NCBI RefSeq assembly: GCF_001422245.1
Contig: NZ_LMMM01000015.1
Coordinates: forward strand, 137,389 to 201,388
DNA length: 64,000 nucleotides
Origin: Rhizobium sp. Leaf262
GTDB taxonomy: Bacteria > Pseudomonadota > Alphaproteobacteria > Rhizobiales > Rhizobiaceae
Reading direction: 5' to 3'
Shown here in pieces: positions 26,534-36,765 of the stretch. A program made the translations under genes and the position numbers. The notes beneath the pieces are model-generated. The model was not told the DNA's origin. It saw only the letters and a program-made list of their open reading frames with translations, and searched no databases. How positions within the stretch are numbered: the first letter of the stretch is position 1; every line of letters starts with the position of its first letter.

Positions 26534-27346
26534 TTGGCAACGCGTCCGCACTGGAAAGGCTACCTGAAACTCTCCCTCGTCACATGCCGGGTCAGCATGA
26601 CACCGGCCACGAGCGAAAGCGAAAAGGTCAGGTTTCATACACTCAACAAGGACACCGGAAACAGGGTCGTGTCTCAATACATAGACTCCGTGACGGGAAA
26701 ACCCGTCAAAGAAGACGATGAGGCAAAAGGCTACGCTCGCGGCGAGAACGATTACGTCATCCTGACCGATGACGATCTCGACGCTGTCGCGCTCGACACC
26801 GTCAAAACAATCGATATCGAGAAATTCGTTCCTTTTGACAGCATCGAATGGATTTATCTGGAAAAACCTCACTATCTCATTCCCGATGATACGGTCGGAA
26901 ACGAAGCCTTCGCCGTTATTCGTGAAGCGATGAAGGGCGAAAAGGTCGTGGGCGTTTCGAAGCTTGTCATGGGGCGACGTGAGCGGGCTATCATTCTGGA
27001 GCCGCGCGACGAAGGAATCGTGGTCTGGTCGTTGCGTTTCGGAGACGAAGTTCGCCCCGAAGAGAATTATTTTGACGAGATCGATGACGATGCTGACCCA
27101 GATCTCATCCCGATGGTCCAGAAATTGATCAAAAAGAAGATGGCGCGCTGGTCACCGGATATGGTGAGTGATCCGATCCAGGAGAGCCTGCTGAAACTGA
27201 TCGCCCGCAAGAAAAAGACGGCTGGACCGAAAAAGGGTGTGAAAGGCAAGAATGCCAAGCAGGAGCCTGCGTCGAATGTCATCGACATCATGGATGCCCT
27301 GCGCAAATCTGTGTCCAAGGAAATGAAATCACGGAAATTAAATTAG
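26534..27346 (+). CDS. ku: Ku DNA-end-binding protein, second copy
   Basis: A 270-residue paralogue of the preceding Ku. The core matches block for block: HWKGYLKLSLVTCRVSMTPATS, TGNRVVSQYIDSVTGKPVKEDDEAKGYARGENDYVILTDDDL, FVPFDSIEWIYLEKPHYLIPDD. A shorter Lys-rich linker (KKKTAGPKKGVKGK) precedes VIDIMDALRKSVSKEMK, a C-terminal helix resembling the LLAALRESA segment of the first copy. The start is a TTG with AGGAGATAGGGC in front. It converges with ligD across a hairpin. The tails differ, which suggests specialised roles in an obligate pair; that part is inference. Confidence 0.9.
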   Translation: MATRPHWKGYLKLSLVTCRVSMTPATSESEKVRFHTLNKDTGNRVVSQYIDSVTGKPVKEDDEAKGYARGENDYVILTDDDLDAVALDTVKTIDIEKFVPFDSIEWIYLEKPHYLIPDDTVGNEAFAVIREAMKGEKVVGVSKLVMGRRERAIILEPRDEGIVVWSLRFGDEVRPEENYFDEIDDDADPDLIPMVQKLIKKKMARWSPDMVSDPIQESLLKLIARKKKTAGPKKGVKGKNAKQEPASNVIDIMDALRKSVSKEMKSRKLN

Positions 27347-27356
27347 GGATCGGTGT

Positions 27357-27373
27357 CGAGGCAAATCGCCTCG
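27357..27373. terminator. Short hairpin between convergent ku and ligD
   Basis: CGAGGC-AAATC-GCCTCG, a 6-bp stem located between the stop codons of the second ku gene and ligD. It can serve both directions but has only a weak U-tract. Confidence 0.5.
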
Positions 27374-27404
27374 CCGCCTTTAGACATTTGCAGAGAAATA
27401 GATG

Positions 27405-30053
27405 CTACTTCGACTTTGCGAGCCGCTTCATTGCTTGATCCAGCGAGCGATAACCATCGTCGTAGTCGCGCCAAGCGTCGCTTGTCTTCAAAAGCCCAGG
27501 GGCAGATCGTATAGTAAACCGTGTGGGGTCCAGATCTGATTTCACCTGCGTCCAGTTCAGTGGCATCGAAACCGTCGCGCCCGGCCTTGCCCGAGGCGAA
27601 AGTGGCGCAACGGCGGTCGCCATGCGGTCATTGCGCAGATAGTCGAGGAAAATCCGGCCTTCTCTCTGTTTCTTAGCCATTTTGATGAGATAGAGATCAG
27701 GGCTATCGAGCGCCATCTTTTCACACACATCATGCGCAAAAGCCTTGGCGGCGTCCCAGTCGAGCGTCTTGCTTTTAGACGCTGTAAGAGGGGTAACGAC
27801 ATGAAGCCCTTTTCCGCCCGTGGTTTTGCAAAAGCTCACAAGACCGAGTTCTTCTAGGCGGTCACGGATTTCACGCGCCGCTTCGACAACGGCCGAAAAT
27901 TCGACACCCGGTCCGGGATCGAGATCGAAGACCAAGCGGCCCGGCGCTTCCGGGTGTCCGGGCTGGCAATTCCATGGATGAAGCTCGACGCCGCCCAATT
28001 GTGCAATTGCGGCAAGCCCTTCCACACGGTCGATCTGAAGATAAGGCTTCTTATCTCCAGAAACGGTCACCAGTTCGAGCAGATTAGACACGCCAGACAT
28101 GGCATGCCTTTGGAAGAACTGTTCACCATCAATGCCATCAGGCGTACGAATGATCGAGCATGGGCGACCGCTGATATGGTCGATCAACCAAGGGCCTACC
28201 GTCTCATAATATTGAGCGAGGTCAACTTTTGTCACCGGCCGGCCATCCCCTGCGTCAGGCCAAAGCGACTTATCCGGGCTTGAAATCATCACACCCATGA
28301 CCTCGACCTTTCCACCTTTTCGGGACCGCTTTGACGAAGATTTGGCTGCGTCTGGATCAGGCACCTCCAGTTTCTCCGGGGATGAAGGCGTCTCAGCTTC
28401 CACATCCTCGGCGGGTTTATCCTCCCGCAGGCCTTTGAAGGAAGCCTGGCGAACCTGGCCATCCGCTGTCCAGCCAGCAAACTGGATTTCGGCGACCAGT
28501 TCGGGCTTGAGCCAAACGATATCCGGCGATTTTTTGGGCGCTCCGATGCCTGTGAAGGGCGACTTCGACGTTTCCAGCTCTTTCAACTTCGGCAGCAGTT
28601 TATCGACCACTTTCGCGCCATAACCCGTGCCGACACGCCCCACATAAACGAAGTGTTTCCCGCGGTTGACGCCAACCAGCAGCGAACGAAATTTACCGGT
28701 GTTGAGCGCGTAGGCACCGATCACCACTTCGTGCCCTGCCCGACATTTTGATTTCGCCCATGATTCGCCGCGACCGGATTTATACGGGGCATCCGCCTGT
28801 TTGGAGACAATCCCTTCCAATGAGAGACGGCAGGCCGATTTCAGCACGGCATCGCCGCCCGTCTCGAAGTGTTCGACAAACCGAAGAAGAGGGTCGCTTT
28901 CGACGCTCGATAGCAAGGCCTGCAACTTCTCTTTGCGCTCCAAGAGCGGCAGCTCTCGCAAGTCTCCTTCATCGGAAAACAACAGATCGAAACCGAAGTA
29001 GACGAGATCATCCGTCTTGCCTTCAGAAAGCGCCGCTTGCAGCGCCGCAAAATCGGGCGCGCCGTTCTCATCGAGCGCGCAAATCTCGCCGTCTATGATG
29101 CAATCTGGAAGAGCGGATGCCGAAGCTGCGATCGCCGGCCATCTATCGGTCCAGTCCAGGCCCTTGCGGGTTTTCAATGAGACATTGCCGTTTTCGACCC
29201 GCATCTGAATACGATATCCATCGAACTTTATTTCATGTATCCAGCCCTGACTCGCGGGCGGGCGATCAAGGATCACGCACAGCTGCGGTGAGACGAAATC
29301 GGGTAAAGACGACGATGAACGCTTTGCGGAACCGTTTTTTGTCGATTTTCGAGACGGCTTATCGTCTTCCTTTCGCTGTTCGGCAGCAAGGCCCTTACTG
29401 CTGTCCCAAACGGCGTCCGCATCCAAGGCCCCGCCCGTGAGCATGAAGGGCTTAGGCTTCTTTCCATTGCCCGCCGCGATGGCGTCCATCGTGCGTCCAG
29501 ACGCCACAGATTTGGTGTTTTCGTCCAAAATCGCAGCACCGTTTTCTTCGACCGAAAAGTCGTCCTTATGTTTGATCAGCAGCCAGTTGGTTCGTTTTCC
29601 ACCATCCCTATCCTTGCGCATCCGCACCAGAACGAAGCTGCCATGCAGGCGGTCACCATCCAGTGTGAATTTGAGATCGCCCTTGGCAAGAGCCTCCTGA
29701 GGAGACAGATCGCCTTCCGGCTGCCAATAGCCCCTGTCCCACAGCATGACGGTGCCGCCGCCATACTGGCCTTTTGGAATTGTTCCCTCGAAGTCGCCGT
29801 AATCGAGAGGGTGATCCTCGACCTCAACAGCAAGGCGTTTGTCTTGAGGGTCAAGGGATGGTCCCCTCGTGACCGCCCAGGATTTGAACACACCGTCAAG
29901 CTCGAGGCGAAGGTCGTAATGGAGGCGTGTGGCATCGTGCTTCTGAATGACGAAGCGGCCTCGGTTCGATGGCTTGATCTCAGCCTCGCCACTCGGCTCC
30001 GCAGTCCGCTTGAAATCCCGCTTCGAACGATATTGAGAAAGATTGTCAGCCAT
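27405..30053 (-). CDS. ligD: DNA ligase D (phosphoesterase-ligase-polymerase)
   Basis: An 882-residue three-domain end-joining enzyme that trims 3' ends, fills gaps and seals breaks held by Ku. Residues about 30-165 form the 3'-phosphoesterase ([21 protein letters not shown]). After a Ser/Lys linker, the ATP-dependent ligase spans about 255-560, with the adenylated Lys at 276 in EIKFDGYRI. The C-terminal primase-polymerase domain (about 595-880) contains [14 protein letters not shown], with the metal-binding DxD, and [14 protein letters not shown]. The order PE-Lig-Pol is the common rhizobial one. The ATG at 30053 starts [14 protein letters not shown], the family N-terminus; a longer frame upstream is not supported. 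A small gene precedes it by 56 bases. Confidence 0.92.
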   Translation of the reverse strand: MADNLSQYRSKRDFKRTAEPSGEAEIKPSNRGRFVIQKHDATRLHYDLRLELDGVFKSWAVTRGPSLDPQDKRLAVEVEDHPLDYGDFEGTIPKGQYGGGTVMLWDRGYWQPEGDLSPQEALAKGDLKFTLDGDRLHGSFVLVRMRKDRDGGKRTNWLLIKHKDDFSVEENGAAILDENTKSVASGRTMDAIAAGNGKKPKPFMLTGGALDADAVWDSSKGLAAEQRKEDDKPSRKSTKNGSAKRSSSSLPDFVSPQLCVILDRPPASQGWIHEIKFDGYRIQMRVENGNVSLKTRKGLDWTDRWPAIAASASALPDCIIDGEICALDENGAPDFAALQAALSEGKTDDLVYFGFDLLFSDEGDLRELPLLERKEKLQALLSSVESDPLLRFVEHFETGGDAVLKSACRLSLEGIVSKQADAPYKSGRGESWAKSKCRAGHEVVIGAYALNTGKFRSLLVGVNRGKHFVYVGRVGTGYGAKVVDKLLPKLKELETSKSPFTGIGAPKKSPDIVWLKPELVAEIQFAGWTADGQVRQASFKGLREDKPAEDVEAETPSSPEKLEVPDPDAAKSSSKRSRKGGKVEVMGVMISSPDKSLWPDAGDGRPVTKVDLAQYYETVGPWLIDHISGRPCSIIRTPDGIDGEQFFQRHAMSGVSNLLELVTVSGDKKPYLQIDRVEGLAAIAQLGGVELHPWNCQPGHPEAPGRLVFDLDPGPGVEFSAVVEAAREIRDRLEELGLVSFCKTTGGKGLHVVTPLTASKSKTLDWDAAKAFAHDVCEKMALDSPDLYLIKMAKKQREGRIFLDYLRNDRMATAVAPLSPRARPGATVSMPLNWTQVKSDLDPTRFTIRSAPGLLKTSDAWRDYDDGYRSLDQAMKRLAKSK

Positions 30054-30109
30054 TGATCGCGAAGTCCTTCGACACCCGGAAAACGATATCATGCCTGCCG
30101 TTGGCAGAA

Positions 30110-30418
30110 TCAGCGACCGGATACGCGGATTGCACCTGCATCGCCAAGACTGCGGTGTACGGAATCCACCTGATCGGCGGCGATGTCGGCTGAAACTTCG
30201 ATTTCACCTTCCAGCGCAGCATCCTCTCGCGCGCCGTCTTCATGGGAAGCATCGCCGCCCGATGGTCGGGACCCCGCTGTGTTTTCAGCGGTTGCGGATT
30301 GAACGAAGATGTCAGGTCTGGAGATGCCGTGTTGCTGAACGAGGTGTTCAATTGCAAGGTCAGCCGCCGCTCTTGTTTCGAAAGTCGCCCGAATGGTTGT
30401 CGTGCTGTCGTCTGCCAT
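30110..30418 (-). CDS. Small acidic protein of unknown function upstream of ligD
   Basis: A 102-residue protein I do not recognise. It has two similar strand-helix-strand halves ([26 protein letters not shown] and [29 protein letters not shown]) separated by a Gly/Ser/Asp/Glu-rich linker, so a ferredoxin-like or ACT-like fold is likely. AAGGAA precedes the ATG at 30418. It reads toward ligD with a 56-base gap and is probably its operon partner; a role linked to end joining or stress is a guess from position. Confidence 0.7.
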   Translation of the reverse strand: MADDSTTTIRATFETRAAADLAIEHLVQQHGISRPDIFVQSATAENTAGSRPSGGDASHEDGAREDAALEGEIEVSADIAADQVDSVHRSLGDAGAIRVSGR

Positions 30419-30617
30419 GTCTGTGTTTCCTTTTCGTTGAAGAAATGCTGGATCGAAGCATTTCAGGTGAACGGAAAACCGGAGGCGCAGGCAGAAGTTC
30501 CACTGCAGGCCTGATGATATCTCCACCCGGCCCGGGCACGCATCGTCTTTGTAAGCTGGATCGCCCCGGCACTTCGTGTTATCCGGCTGGGCATCAGCCA
30601 TCAGAGGATAAACGACC

Positions 30618-30848
30618 TTGAGCGAAATGACCGTAGCCGAAGCCACCGATAAGATTTACGCATCGCTTCAGGCCGACAACGACGATATCGATACACATAT
30701 TGCCGCTCTTAAGCAGGCCTTAGCGCGCGAAGGTTTGAAACAAGCGACGTTCGATCCATCGAAGCTTGCGCACAACAACCGCTCCGGTCGTAAACTGATG
30801 CAGGCCTATTTCCGTCAGCGGGGCGTGATCGTGACGTTCGCAGCGTGA
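30618..30848 (+). CDS. Small conserved-looking protein of unknown function
   Basis: A protein of 76 residues from a TTG start, or 73 from the ATG at 30627. AGAGG lies about 10 bases before the TTG. The sequence has a helical first half (AEATDKIYASLQADNDDIDTHIAALKQALAREG) and a basic C-terminal half (LAHNNRSGRKLMQAYFRQRGVIVTF), which could bind nucleic acid. It is divergent from the ligD operon across about 200 bp. Function unknown; coding status is supported by the ribosome site and regular helix periodicity, not by a recognised family. Confidence 0.6.
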   Translation: MSEMTVAEATDKIYASLQADNDDIDTHIAALKQALAREGLKQATFDPSKLAHNNRSGRKLMQAYFRQRGVIVTFAA

Positions 30849-30916
30849 TGGATGCCCGTGTGGCCAGAGCAAACGGTCTGGTTGCACGTCATTCTTCTGT
30901 CATAAGCCTCCCCTAG

Positions 30917-30938
30917 CCTCGATATTTTCAATTCGAGG
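30917..30938. repeat. 6-bp inverted repeat before protease-nuclease gene
   Basis: CCTCGA-10-TCGAGG lies about 40 bases before the start of the protease-nuclease gene and after the small gene at 30618. It may be a weak terminator of the small gene or an operator for the next one. Confidence 0.35.
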
Positions 30939-30977
30939 TTTAGTGACGAAGCAGCAAATGCTTTCTGGAGGAATGAC

Positions 30978-32870
30978 ATGGTTCGAAAAACAACCGGGCA
31001 AGCCAAGACCACCAGCATTACCGAAAACGACCTGCGCCAGCATATTCGCGCAAAAGGTGCGGATTACCTGAAGGACCCCAACATAACGTCGGTCGGCATC
31101 GGCTTGAAAAATGGCGATGGTCCGATCTGCATTCAGTTTACCGTTGGCAGAAAGGGCGAGTCTGCCCTTGAGTCCTTGGCAACGAAAAGAGTTCCGGAGA
31201 CGATAGACGTCAACGGAACCGCAGTGCCGACTGACGTCATCGAGCGGTCCTACAGCCCATCCTTCAAGATCGTAGCGCCCGAACAGATCGATATGCGCAA
31301 ACAACGTATCGATCCGATAAGACCCGGCGTCAGCGTTTCCCACATTGCCGAAACCGCCGGAACCATTGGCCTTATCGTCTTCGACCGCGCAACTGGTACA
31401 CCCTGCATCCTGTCCAACTGGCACGTCCTGAACGGAAACGAGGGCCGCATCGGTGATCCGATCGTCCAACCCGGACCTTACGACGACAACAATGTCTCGA
31501 GCAACGGCGTGGGAGAGTTGCTACGAAGCCATTTGGGGGCGGCGGGAGATTGTGCGCTGGCCCGCATCCGTTTCCGTGACTACGATCGTTCGGTCTATGG
31601 CCTCAATGTGGTGCCCAAGCGCATGGCGCAGGTATCTTTGGGTGACAAGGTCATCAAATCCGGGCGAACGACAGCCAATACGCGTGGCATCGTGCGTCGC
31701 ATCGACGTCATGGCCAAGATCGACTACGGCGCTCCAGCCGGTGAGCAGGCGATTGGCGGTTTCGAAATCGGCCCGGACAAGGATGCGTTGCCGAGCGATG
31801 GCGAAATCAGCAAAGGCGGAGATTCCGGCGCAGCCTGGCTCATCTTTGAAAAGGGCAAAGCAACCGATATCTTCGCCGGCCTGCACTTTGCCGGCGAGAG
31901 TGATGCCGTTGCCGACGAGCATGCGCTGGCATGCTATCCGGCATCGGTACAAAAGAAACTGGATTTCGTCTTCGAACCTGATGTCGCCACTCTGTCGACC
32001 GTTTCAGGTATGGAAAGCGTCGTTCCGCGCAATGGATATGATGCAAACTTTCTTGGTCTTTCCCTTCCCGTTCCAACACTGTCGACGGGACTGAAGCGCG
32101 ATGCGGTGAATTTCGAGCGCGGCCAAACCATTCCCTACACCCATTTTTCGGTTTGCCTCAGCGCCAAGCGAAGAATGGCCCGGTACGTTGCCTGGAACAT
32201 CGACGGTACACGGATGGTGGTTCTGCCGCGCAAGGGTTTTTCTCTCGATCCGCGGATCGACGCCAAATATCAACTCGGCAACGATTTTTACGTCGACAAC
32301 CGCATCGATCGCGGCCACATCGCCCGCCGCGCAGACCTTTGCTGGGGGCCGGTGGATGAAGCGAAACAGGCCAATAGCGACTCCTTCTATTTCACCAACA
32401 TCGCGCCCCAACACGAGCGTTACAACCAGTCCTCGCGCAAGGGCCTCTGGGGCGAGCTGGAAAATCTTGTTTTCGAGCAGGCTGATCTGCAGGACATCAA
32501 ACTTTCGGTACAGGCCGGTCCAATCTTTGGTGAAGACGACATCGTCTATCGTGGCGCGACGATCCCTCGGGCTTTCTGGAAGATCATCGGCTATGTCGGA
32601 ACCGACGGAAAACTACGGTGCGCTGCCTTCATCCTGTCTCAGGAAAACCTCCTGAACGATCTGGAATCTCTCGATCTGGACCCATTCCGTCTTTACCAGG
32701 TTTCGTTGAAAGAGCTTGCAGTGAAGACGGCGCTTGATTTCGGCGCCATAGAAGAGAGCGATTTGCTTCTGCGTCCCGAACTGATTGCTAAAACGGCTAG
32801 CCGCGAGGCATTGATCGCGTCACAAACGACGATGAAGGAAATTCGGCTACCCGGCGATCTCGTGCTTTGA
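30978..32870 (+). CDS. Trypsin-like serine protease fused to NUC1-type DNA/RNA endonuclease
   Basis: A 630-residue two-domain protein without a signal peptide, so probably cytoplasmic. Residues about 120-330 form a chymotrypsin-like protease: His149 in SNWHVL, Asp191 in AGDCALAR and Ser283 in KGGDSGAAW make a full catalytic triad. Residues about 370-600 form a beta-beta-alpha-metal non-specific endonuclease: DRGHIARRADL with the general-base His447, and the metal-binding Asn474 in FYFTNIAPQ. The first 110 residues form a separate region of unknown role. GGAGGAATGAC precedes the ATG. It stands alone beside ku/ligD. A protease switch controlling a toxic nuclease is a possible reading, but there is no partner gene to prove it. 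Confidence 0.8.
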   Translation: MVRKTTGQAKTTSITENDLRQHIRAKGADYLKDPNITSVGIGLKNGDGPICIQFTVGRKGESALESLATKRVPETIDVNGTAVPTDVIERSYSPSFKIVAPEQIDMRKQRIDPIRPGVSVSHIAETAGTIGLIVFDRATGTPCILSNWHVLNGNEGRIGDPIVQPGPYDDNNVSSNGVGELLRSHLGAAGDCALARIRFRDYDRSVYGLNVVPKRMAQVSLGDKVIKSGRTTANTRGIVRRIDVMAKIDYGAPAGEQAIGGFEIGPDKDALPSDGEISKGGDSGAAWLIFEKGKATDIFAGLHFAGESDAVADEHALACYPASVQKKLDFVFEPDVATLSTVSGMESVVPRNGYDANFLGLSLPVPTLSTGLKRDAVNFERGQTIPYTHFSVCLSAKRRMARYVAWNIDGTRMVVLPRKGFSLDPRIDAKYQLGNDFYVDNRIDRGHIARRADLCWGPVDEAKQANSDSFYFTNIAPQHERYNQSSRKGLWGELENLVFEQADLQDIKLSVQAGPIFGEDDIVYRGATIPRAFWKIIGYVGTDGKLRCAAFILSQENLLNDLESLDLDPFRLYQVSLKELAVKTALDFGAIEESDLLLRPELIAKTASREALIASQTTMKEIRLPGDLVL

Positions 32871-32893
32871 GCAGGACGGTACGACACTTGTAC

Positions 32894-32919
32894 ACCTGAC
32901 CCGCCATTGTGGGTCAGGT
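32894..32919. terminator. Intrinsic terminator between convergent genes
   Basis: ACCTGACCC and GGGTCAGGT form a perfect 9-bp stem with an 8-base loop, followed on the plus strand by CCGGTTTT. It ends the protease-nuclease transcript and may also serve the convergent cupin gene. Confidence 0.75.
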
Positions 32920-32973
32920 CCGGTTTTGCTGTCTCACTTAGTGACAAAGTGTCTTGCGGCTTCGCTGAGCCGT

Positions 32974-33369
32974 CTAACGACGATACTGCTCGTCGGTGAC
33001 ATGCTCCATCCAGTCGACGACTTTCCCATTTTCGCTTTCCTGAATGGCGATGTGGGTCATGGCAGTGGTGGGGGAGGCACCGTGCCAATGCTTTTCGCCA
33101 GGTTCGAACCATACGATATCACCCGGTCTTATTTCTTCGACAGGACCACCCTCACGCTGAGCGAGGCCCAAGCCTGCGGTTACGATCAGCGTCTGGCCTC
33201 GGGGATGCGTGTGCCATGCGGTTCTGGCACCCGGCTCGAACGTGACCTGCCCTGCTGCGGCACGCCTGGCTTCATTGGGAGTAAAAAGCGGATCGATGCG
33301 AACCGTTCCCGTGAACCAGTCCGATGGTCCCTTTGTTGATGGCTGCGAGCCGTTTCTGCTGATGTCCAT
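32974..33369 (-). CDS. Small cupin-domain protein
   Basis: A 131-residue single-domain cupin. Motif 1 is [19 protein letters not shown] (two His and a downstream Gln), and motif 2 is [17 protein letters not shown], giving the metal-binding His set. The type resembles the small cupins often found near carboxymuconolactone decarboxylase-like or oxidoreductase genes. The ATG at 33369 follows GAAGGACGAGG; a longer frame start 33 codons upstream is unlikely. It is the last gene downstream of the second molybdoenzyme operon, separated by 110 bp with a hairpin, so it may be co-expressed. Substrate unknown. Confidence 0.75.
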   Translation of the reverse strand: MDISRNGSQPSTKGPSDWFTGTVRIDPLFTPNEARRAAAGQVTFEPGARTAWHTHPRGQTLIVTAGLGLAQREGGPVEEIRPGDIVWFEPGEKHWHGASPTTAMTHIAIQESENGKVVDWMEHVTDEQYRR

Positions 33370-33422
33370 AGCCTCGTCCTTCTTGTTTCCCTTCAGATGA
33401 CTGAAATCCCTTTCAAAAGCCA

Positions 33423-33460
33423 GACGAGTGCCAAACACCTGGGGGTGCCCGACACTCGTC
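33423..33460 (-). repeat. Stem-loop between molybdoenzyme operon and cupin gene
   Basis: GACGAGTG and CACTCGTC form an 8-bp outer stem around an inner CACC/GGTG stem. It follows the large-subunit stop by about 20 bases. There is no U-run; it could attenuate or stabilise the transcript ahead of the cupin gene. Confidence 0.45.
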
Positions 33461-33478
33461 ATGATCAAAAGGCGGCTG

Positions 33479-35779
33479 TCACAGCCCTTCCAGCACCTTG
33501 TCTAGCGTGATCGGCAGGTCGCGAATGCGAATACCTGTCGCATTGTACACGGCATTGGCAACGGCTGCTCCAACCCCCGTAATTCCGATCTCGCCGATGC
33601 CACGCGCACCCATGGGCGCTTGCGGGTCCGGTTTGTTGAGACAGAGAATATCGATGGCCGGAACATCCATCTGGACCGGTACGTGGTAATCCGCCAGCGA
33701 TGCGTTGACCACGCGGCCGGTCCGCTCGTCGAAATTGGTCTCCTCCGTCAGGGCAAGACCGATGCCCATGATGATACCGCCCTTGAACTGGCTCGTTGCC
33801 GTCTTCTCGTTGAGAATTTGCCCGGCATCGAAAGAGCCGAGGAAACGCGATACGCGGATTTCGCCGGTGATCGCACTCACCTTTACCTCACAGAACTGCG
33901 CACCATAGGAGTGCATCGAAAAGGCCTGCATTTCTGCGGGTTCAGATGCGTCTGCCTCACAGATCAGCTCGTCGCGCCCTGCCCTGCGCAGAATGGACTG
34001 GTAGCTTTCGAAACGGCCGGCATCGCTCACATGCGCAAGGCCACCGTCTCTTGGTTCGACGTCGTCGAGCGACAGCCCTGCCAGCGGCGAGTCATTACCG
34101 GCAAGCTTGATCAGTTCCTCCACGAAGACTTCGGTTGCCGCAATAACCGCGCCGCCAATCGATGCCGTTTGAGTAGAGCCACCGGCAATCACGCCACGCG
34201 GCAGACTACTATCACCATATTCGAACGTGACATGGTCGACCGGAATCCCAAGGCGCGCTGCAATATGCTGAACCTGAACCGTTGCGGTTCCCATTCCCAT
34301 GTCGTGCACGGCTGTCGACACCGTGACATGACCGTCTGCTGTCAGCCTGATCCGCGCGGCCCCGCCCGGAAAGCGATGATAGGGGTAGGTCGCTGTGGCG
34401 CAACCCATGCCGATAAACCATTCGCCTTCACGACGCTGACGTGGCTTTTGGTTGCGATGCTGCCAGCCGAACCGCTTTGCCCCTTCCTCATACGCCTCCA
34501 CCAGATAGCGGGATGAAAAAGGCTTGCCGGTCGTCGGGTCCGTTTCAGGCTCTATGCGGCGACGAAGCTCGACGGGGTCCATGGCCATCTTGTCCGCCAG
34601 TTCATCGAGTGCACATTCTAGAGCGAACGTGCCGACCGATTCACCCGGCGCACGCATGAATGTGTTGACCAGCATATCCATGTCGGCCACATTCTGCGAG
34701 GTAAGGATGGTCTTGGCTGCATACATGTGGCGGGCCGGAAAGGTGAATTGCTCCGGGCAGGAATTGTGTGGCGTCATCGCCGCCGTACCCGTGTGGATCA
34801 AGGCATCCAGCGTACCATCCGCAGAAGCGCCCAGAGCCACCCGCTGTTCGGTGATCGTGCGTCCGCCAATGATGCGAAAGACGCCTTCGCGCGACAGCAT
34901 GATCCGCACCGGCCTACCGGACAGTTTCGAGGCCGCACAGGCGAGAATCTGATGATCCCAGAGACATTTCCCACCGAAGCCTCCACCGACATAGGGCGAG
35001 GTTACGCGGACATTGCCGGTTTCGAGGCCGAAAATGTCGGCAAGTTGCCCAGCTGTCAGGTCCAGAAGCTGGCTGGCATCATGCACACGCAACTCTTCGC
35101 CGTTCCAGGCAACCGTCGCCGCATGAAGCTCGATGGCATTGTGGTTATGGCGCGGGGTGCGATAGGTGACGTCGACCTGAAACTCGGCTGCTTTAAGCGC
35201 AGCTTCGGCATCACCAATCTCTACCACTGGCGGCTGGCCCAGAATATTGTCGAGCTGCCGTGGTTTCTTCTTCGCGTCATCGAAGGACGTCACTGCCGGA
35301 AGTAACGCATAGCTGGCTTTGACGAGAGACGCGGCATAATCGGCCTGCTCCTGCGTGTCCGCAAGAACCACAGCAATAGGCTGGCCATTCCAGTGGATTT
35401 CGTCGTTCTGCATCACCGGAAGATCGCTTGCACCGGCGGCTGTCGCTGAAGACATCATCAGCGATGGTGCCTTCATCCGCGGCGCATTCTGGTAGGTCAT
35501 GACAAGCGTCACCCCTGGGGCGGCTTTGGCCGCGTCCACATCGAGCGAGGTAATGCGTCCGCGCGCAATGCTGCTGAAGGCAAGCGCAGCATAACTCATA
35601 TTTTCAAAAGAGAACTCGGCGGCGAACCGCGACCGGCCCTGTACCTTCATCGGCCCATCGATGCGAGACAAAGGTTGACCGAGCGCGCCGTGCTTGCGAA
35701 GCAGCGGATCTGTCGTCACGGCGGGCTGCCAGCGACCCGACTTTCTTGTTTCTGTTACGCTTTGGGTTTCGGCGCTCAT
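33479..35779 (-). CDS. Molybdenum-cofactor subunit of xanthine dehydrogenase-family enzyme (second set)
   Basis: A 766-residue large subunit, clearly paralogous to the PaoC-like protein at 21.7-23.9 kb. It shows [24 protein letters not shown], the cofactor loop [31 protein letters not shown] and the catalytic Glu in [18 protein letters not shown] near the C-terminus. It overlaps the FAD-subunit gene by four bases. The small subunit of this set lacks a Tat signal, so the enzyme should stay in the cytoplasm. Oxidation of aldehydes or N-heterocycles is expected from the family; the substrate is not determined. Confidence 0.85.
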   Translation of the reverse strand: MSAETQSVTETRKSGRWQPAVTTDPLLRKHGALGQPLSRIDGPMKVQGRSRFAAEFSFENMSYAALAFSSIARGRITSLDVDAAKAAPGVTLVMTYQNAPRMKAPSLMMSSATAAGASDLPVMQNDEIHWNGQPIAVVLADTQEQADYAASLVKASYALLPAVTSFDDAKKKPRQLDNILGQPPVVEIGDAEAALKAAEFQVDVTYRTPRHNHNAIELHAATVAWNGEELRVHDASQLLDLTAGQLADIFGLETGNVRVTSPYVGGGFGGKCLWDHQILACAASKLSGRPVRIMLSREGVFRIIGGRTITEQRVALGASADGTLDALIHTGTAAMTPHNSCPEQFTFPARHMYAAKTILTSQNVADMDMLVNTFMRAPGESVGTFALECALDELADKMAMDPVELRRRIEPETDPTTGKPFSSRYLVEAYEEGAKRFGWQHRNQKPRQRREGEWFIGMGCATATYPYHRFPGGAARIRLTADGHVTVSTAVHDMGMGTATVQVQHIAARLGIPVDHVTFEYGDSSLPRGVIAGGSTQTASIGGAVIAATEVFVEELIKLAGNDSPLAGLSLDDVEPRDGGLAHVSDAGRFESYQSILRRAGRDELICEADASEPAEMQAFSMHSYGAQFCEVKVSAITGEIRVSRFLGSFDAGQILNEKTATSQFKGGIIMGIGLALTEETNFDERTGRVVNASLADYHVPVQMDVPAIDILCLNKPDPQAPMGARGIGEIGITGVGAAVANAVYNATGIRIRDLPITLDKVLEGL

Positions 35780-36765
35780 GCGTTTTCTCCCTTCAATTGA
35801 TCGAGAACTGCGACGATCGTTCGTTTCGCGAGTTCAATCTTGAATGCATTGTCACGAAGGCCGACAGCATCTGCCAGCTCGGCCTCCGCTGCCGCCCGGA
35901 AATTTTCCGCATCTGCACCACGGCCCCTCAGCAAGGCTTCGGCTTTCACGGCCCGCCACGGTTTATGGGCAACACCGCCCAATGCCAGCCTTACGTCGCG
36001 CACCTGACCTGCCTCGTCGATATCGAGAGCTGCAGCGACGGATATGAGAGCAAAGGCGTAGCTGGCACGATCCCTGACCTTGCGGTAGGTCGAGCGGCCT
36101 GCAAAGGCGAGAGATGGTATCTCGACGGCGGTGATCAGTTCATCCGGCTGCAACTCCGTTTCCACCTGCGGCTGATCTCCTGGCAGTCGGTGCAGATCGC
36201 GCAACAGAATGGTTCGGGCACCAGCAGGGCCCTGCAAATGCACGATCGCGTCAAGCGCAACCAGCGCAACGCACATGTCGGAAGGGTGGGTCGCGACACA
36301 GGCCTCAGATGCTCCAAGAATGGAGTGATAACGATTGAACCCTTCGATCGCGTCACAGCCTGCACCGGCTTGGCGCTTATTACAGTGGGCGGCATTGTCG
36401 TAAAAATACCGACAGCGGGTGCGTTGCAGGATGTTGCCACCAACCGTTGCCACATTGCGGATTTGCGCACTCGCGCCTGCGAGGATGGACCGCGACAGCA
36501 TCGGGAATTCGGATCGCACAACGGGATGGGCCGCCAGCGCCGTGTTTTTGGCGGCAGCACCTATCATCAGGCTGCCATCGGCACGCTGTTCGACGGTGCC
36601 GGAAAGATGCGATATATCGACCAGCGTTTCCGGTTGCTCTACGGTTTCGCGCATGAGGTCGACAAGATTGGTGCCGCCGCCCAGATATTTCGACGCAGTT
36701 CCTGACACCTTCAGATTGATTGCAGATGCAGCGTCGGATGCCTGCTGATATGAGAAGATATTCAT
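35776..36765 (-). CDS. FAD subunit of xanthine dehydrogenase-family enzyme (second set)
   Basis: A 329-residue flavin subunit. FAD motifs are KYLGGGTNLVDLM and RNVATVGGNILQRTRCRYF, then GFNRYHSILGASEACVATHPSDM. Like the first set it has the Cys insert (RC, HC, GC and EAC) that in PaoB holds a [4Fe-4S] cluster, so both sets belong to the Pao-type branch. It overlaps the large-subunit gene at its 3' end and the iron-sulfur gene at its 5' end by four bases each, giving a tightly coupled three-gene unit. Confidence 0.85.
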   Translation of the reverse strand: MNIFSYQQASDAASAINLKVSGTASKYLGGGTNLVDLMRETVEQPETLVDISHLSGTVEQRADGSLMIGAAAKNTALAAHPVVRSEFPMLSRSILAGASAQIRNVATVGGNILQRTRCRYFYDNAAHCNKRQAGAGCDAIEGFNRYHSILGASEACVATHPSDMCVALVALDAIVHLQGPAGARTILLRDLHRLPGDQPQVETELQPDELITAVEIPSLAFAGRSTYRKVRDRASYAFALISVAAALDIDEAGQVRDVRLALGGVAHKPWRAVKAEALLRGRGADAENFRAAAEAELADAVGLRDNAFKIELAKRTIVAVLDQLKGENA

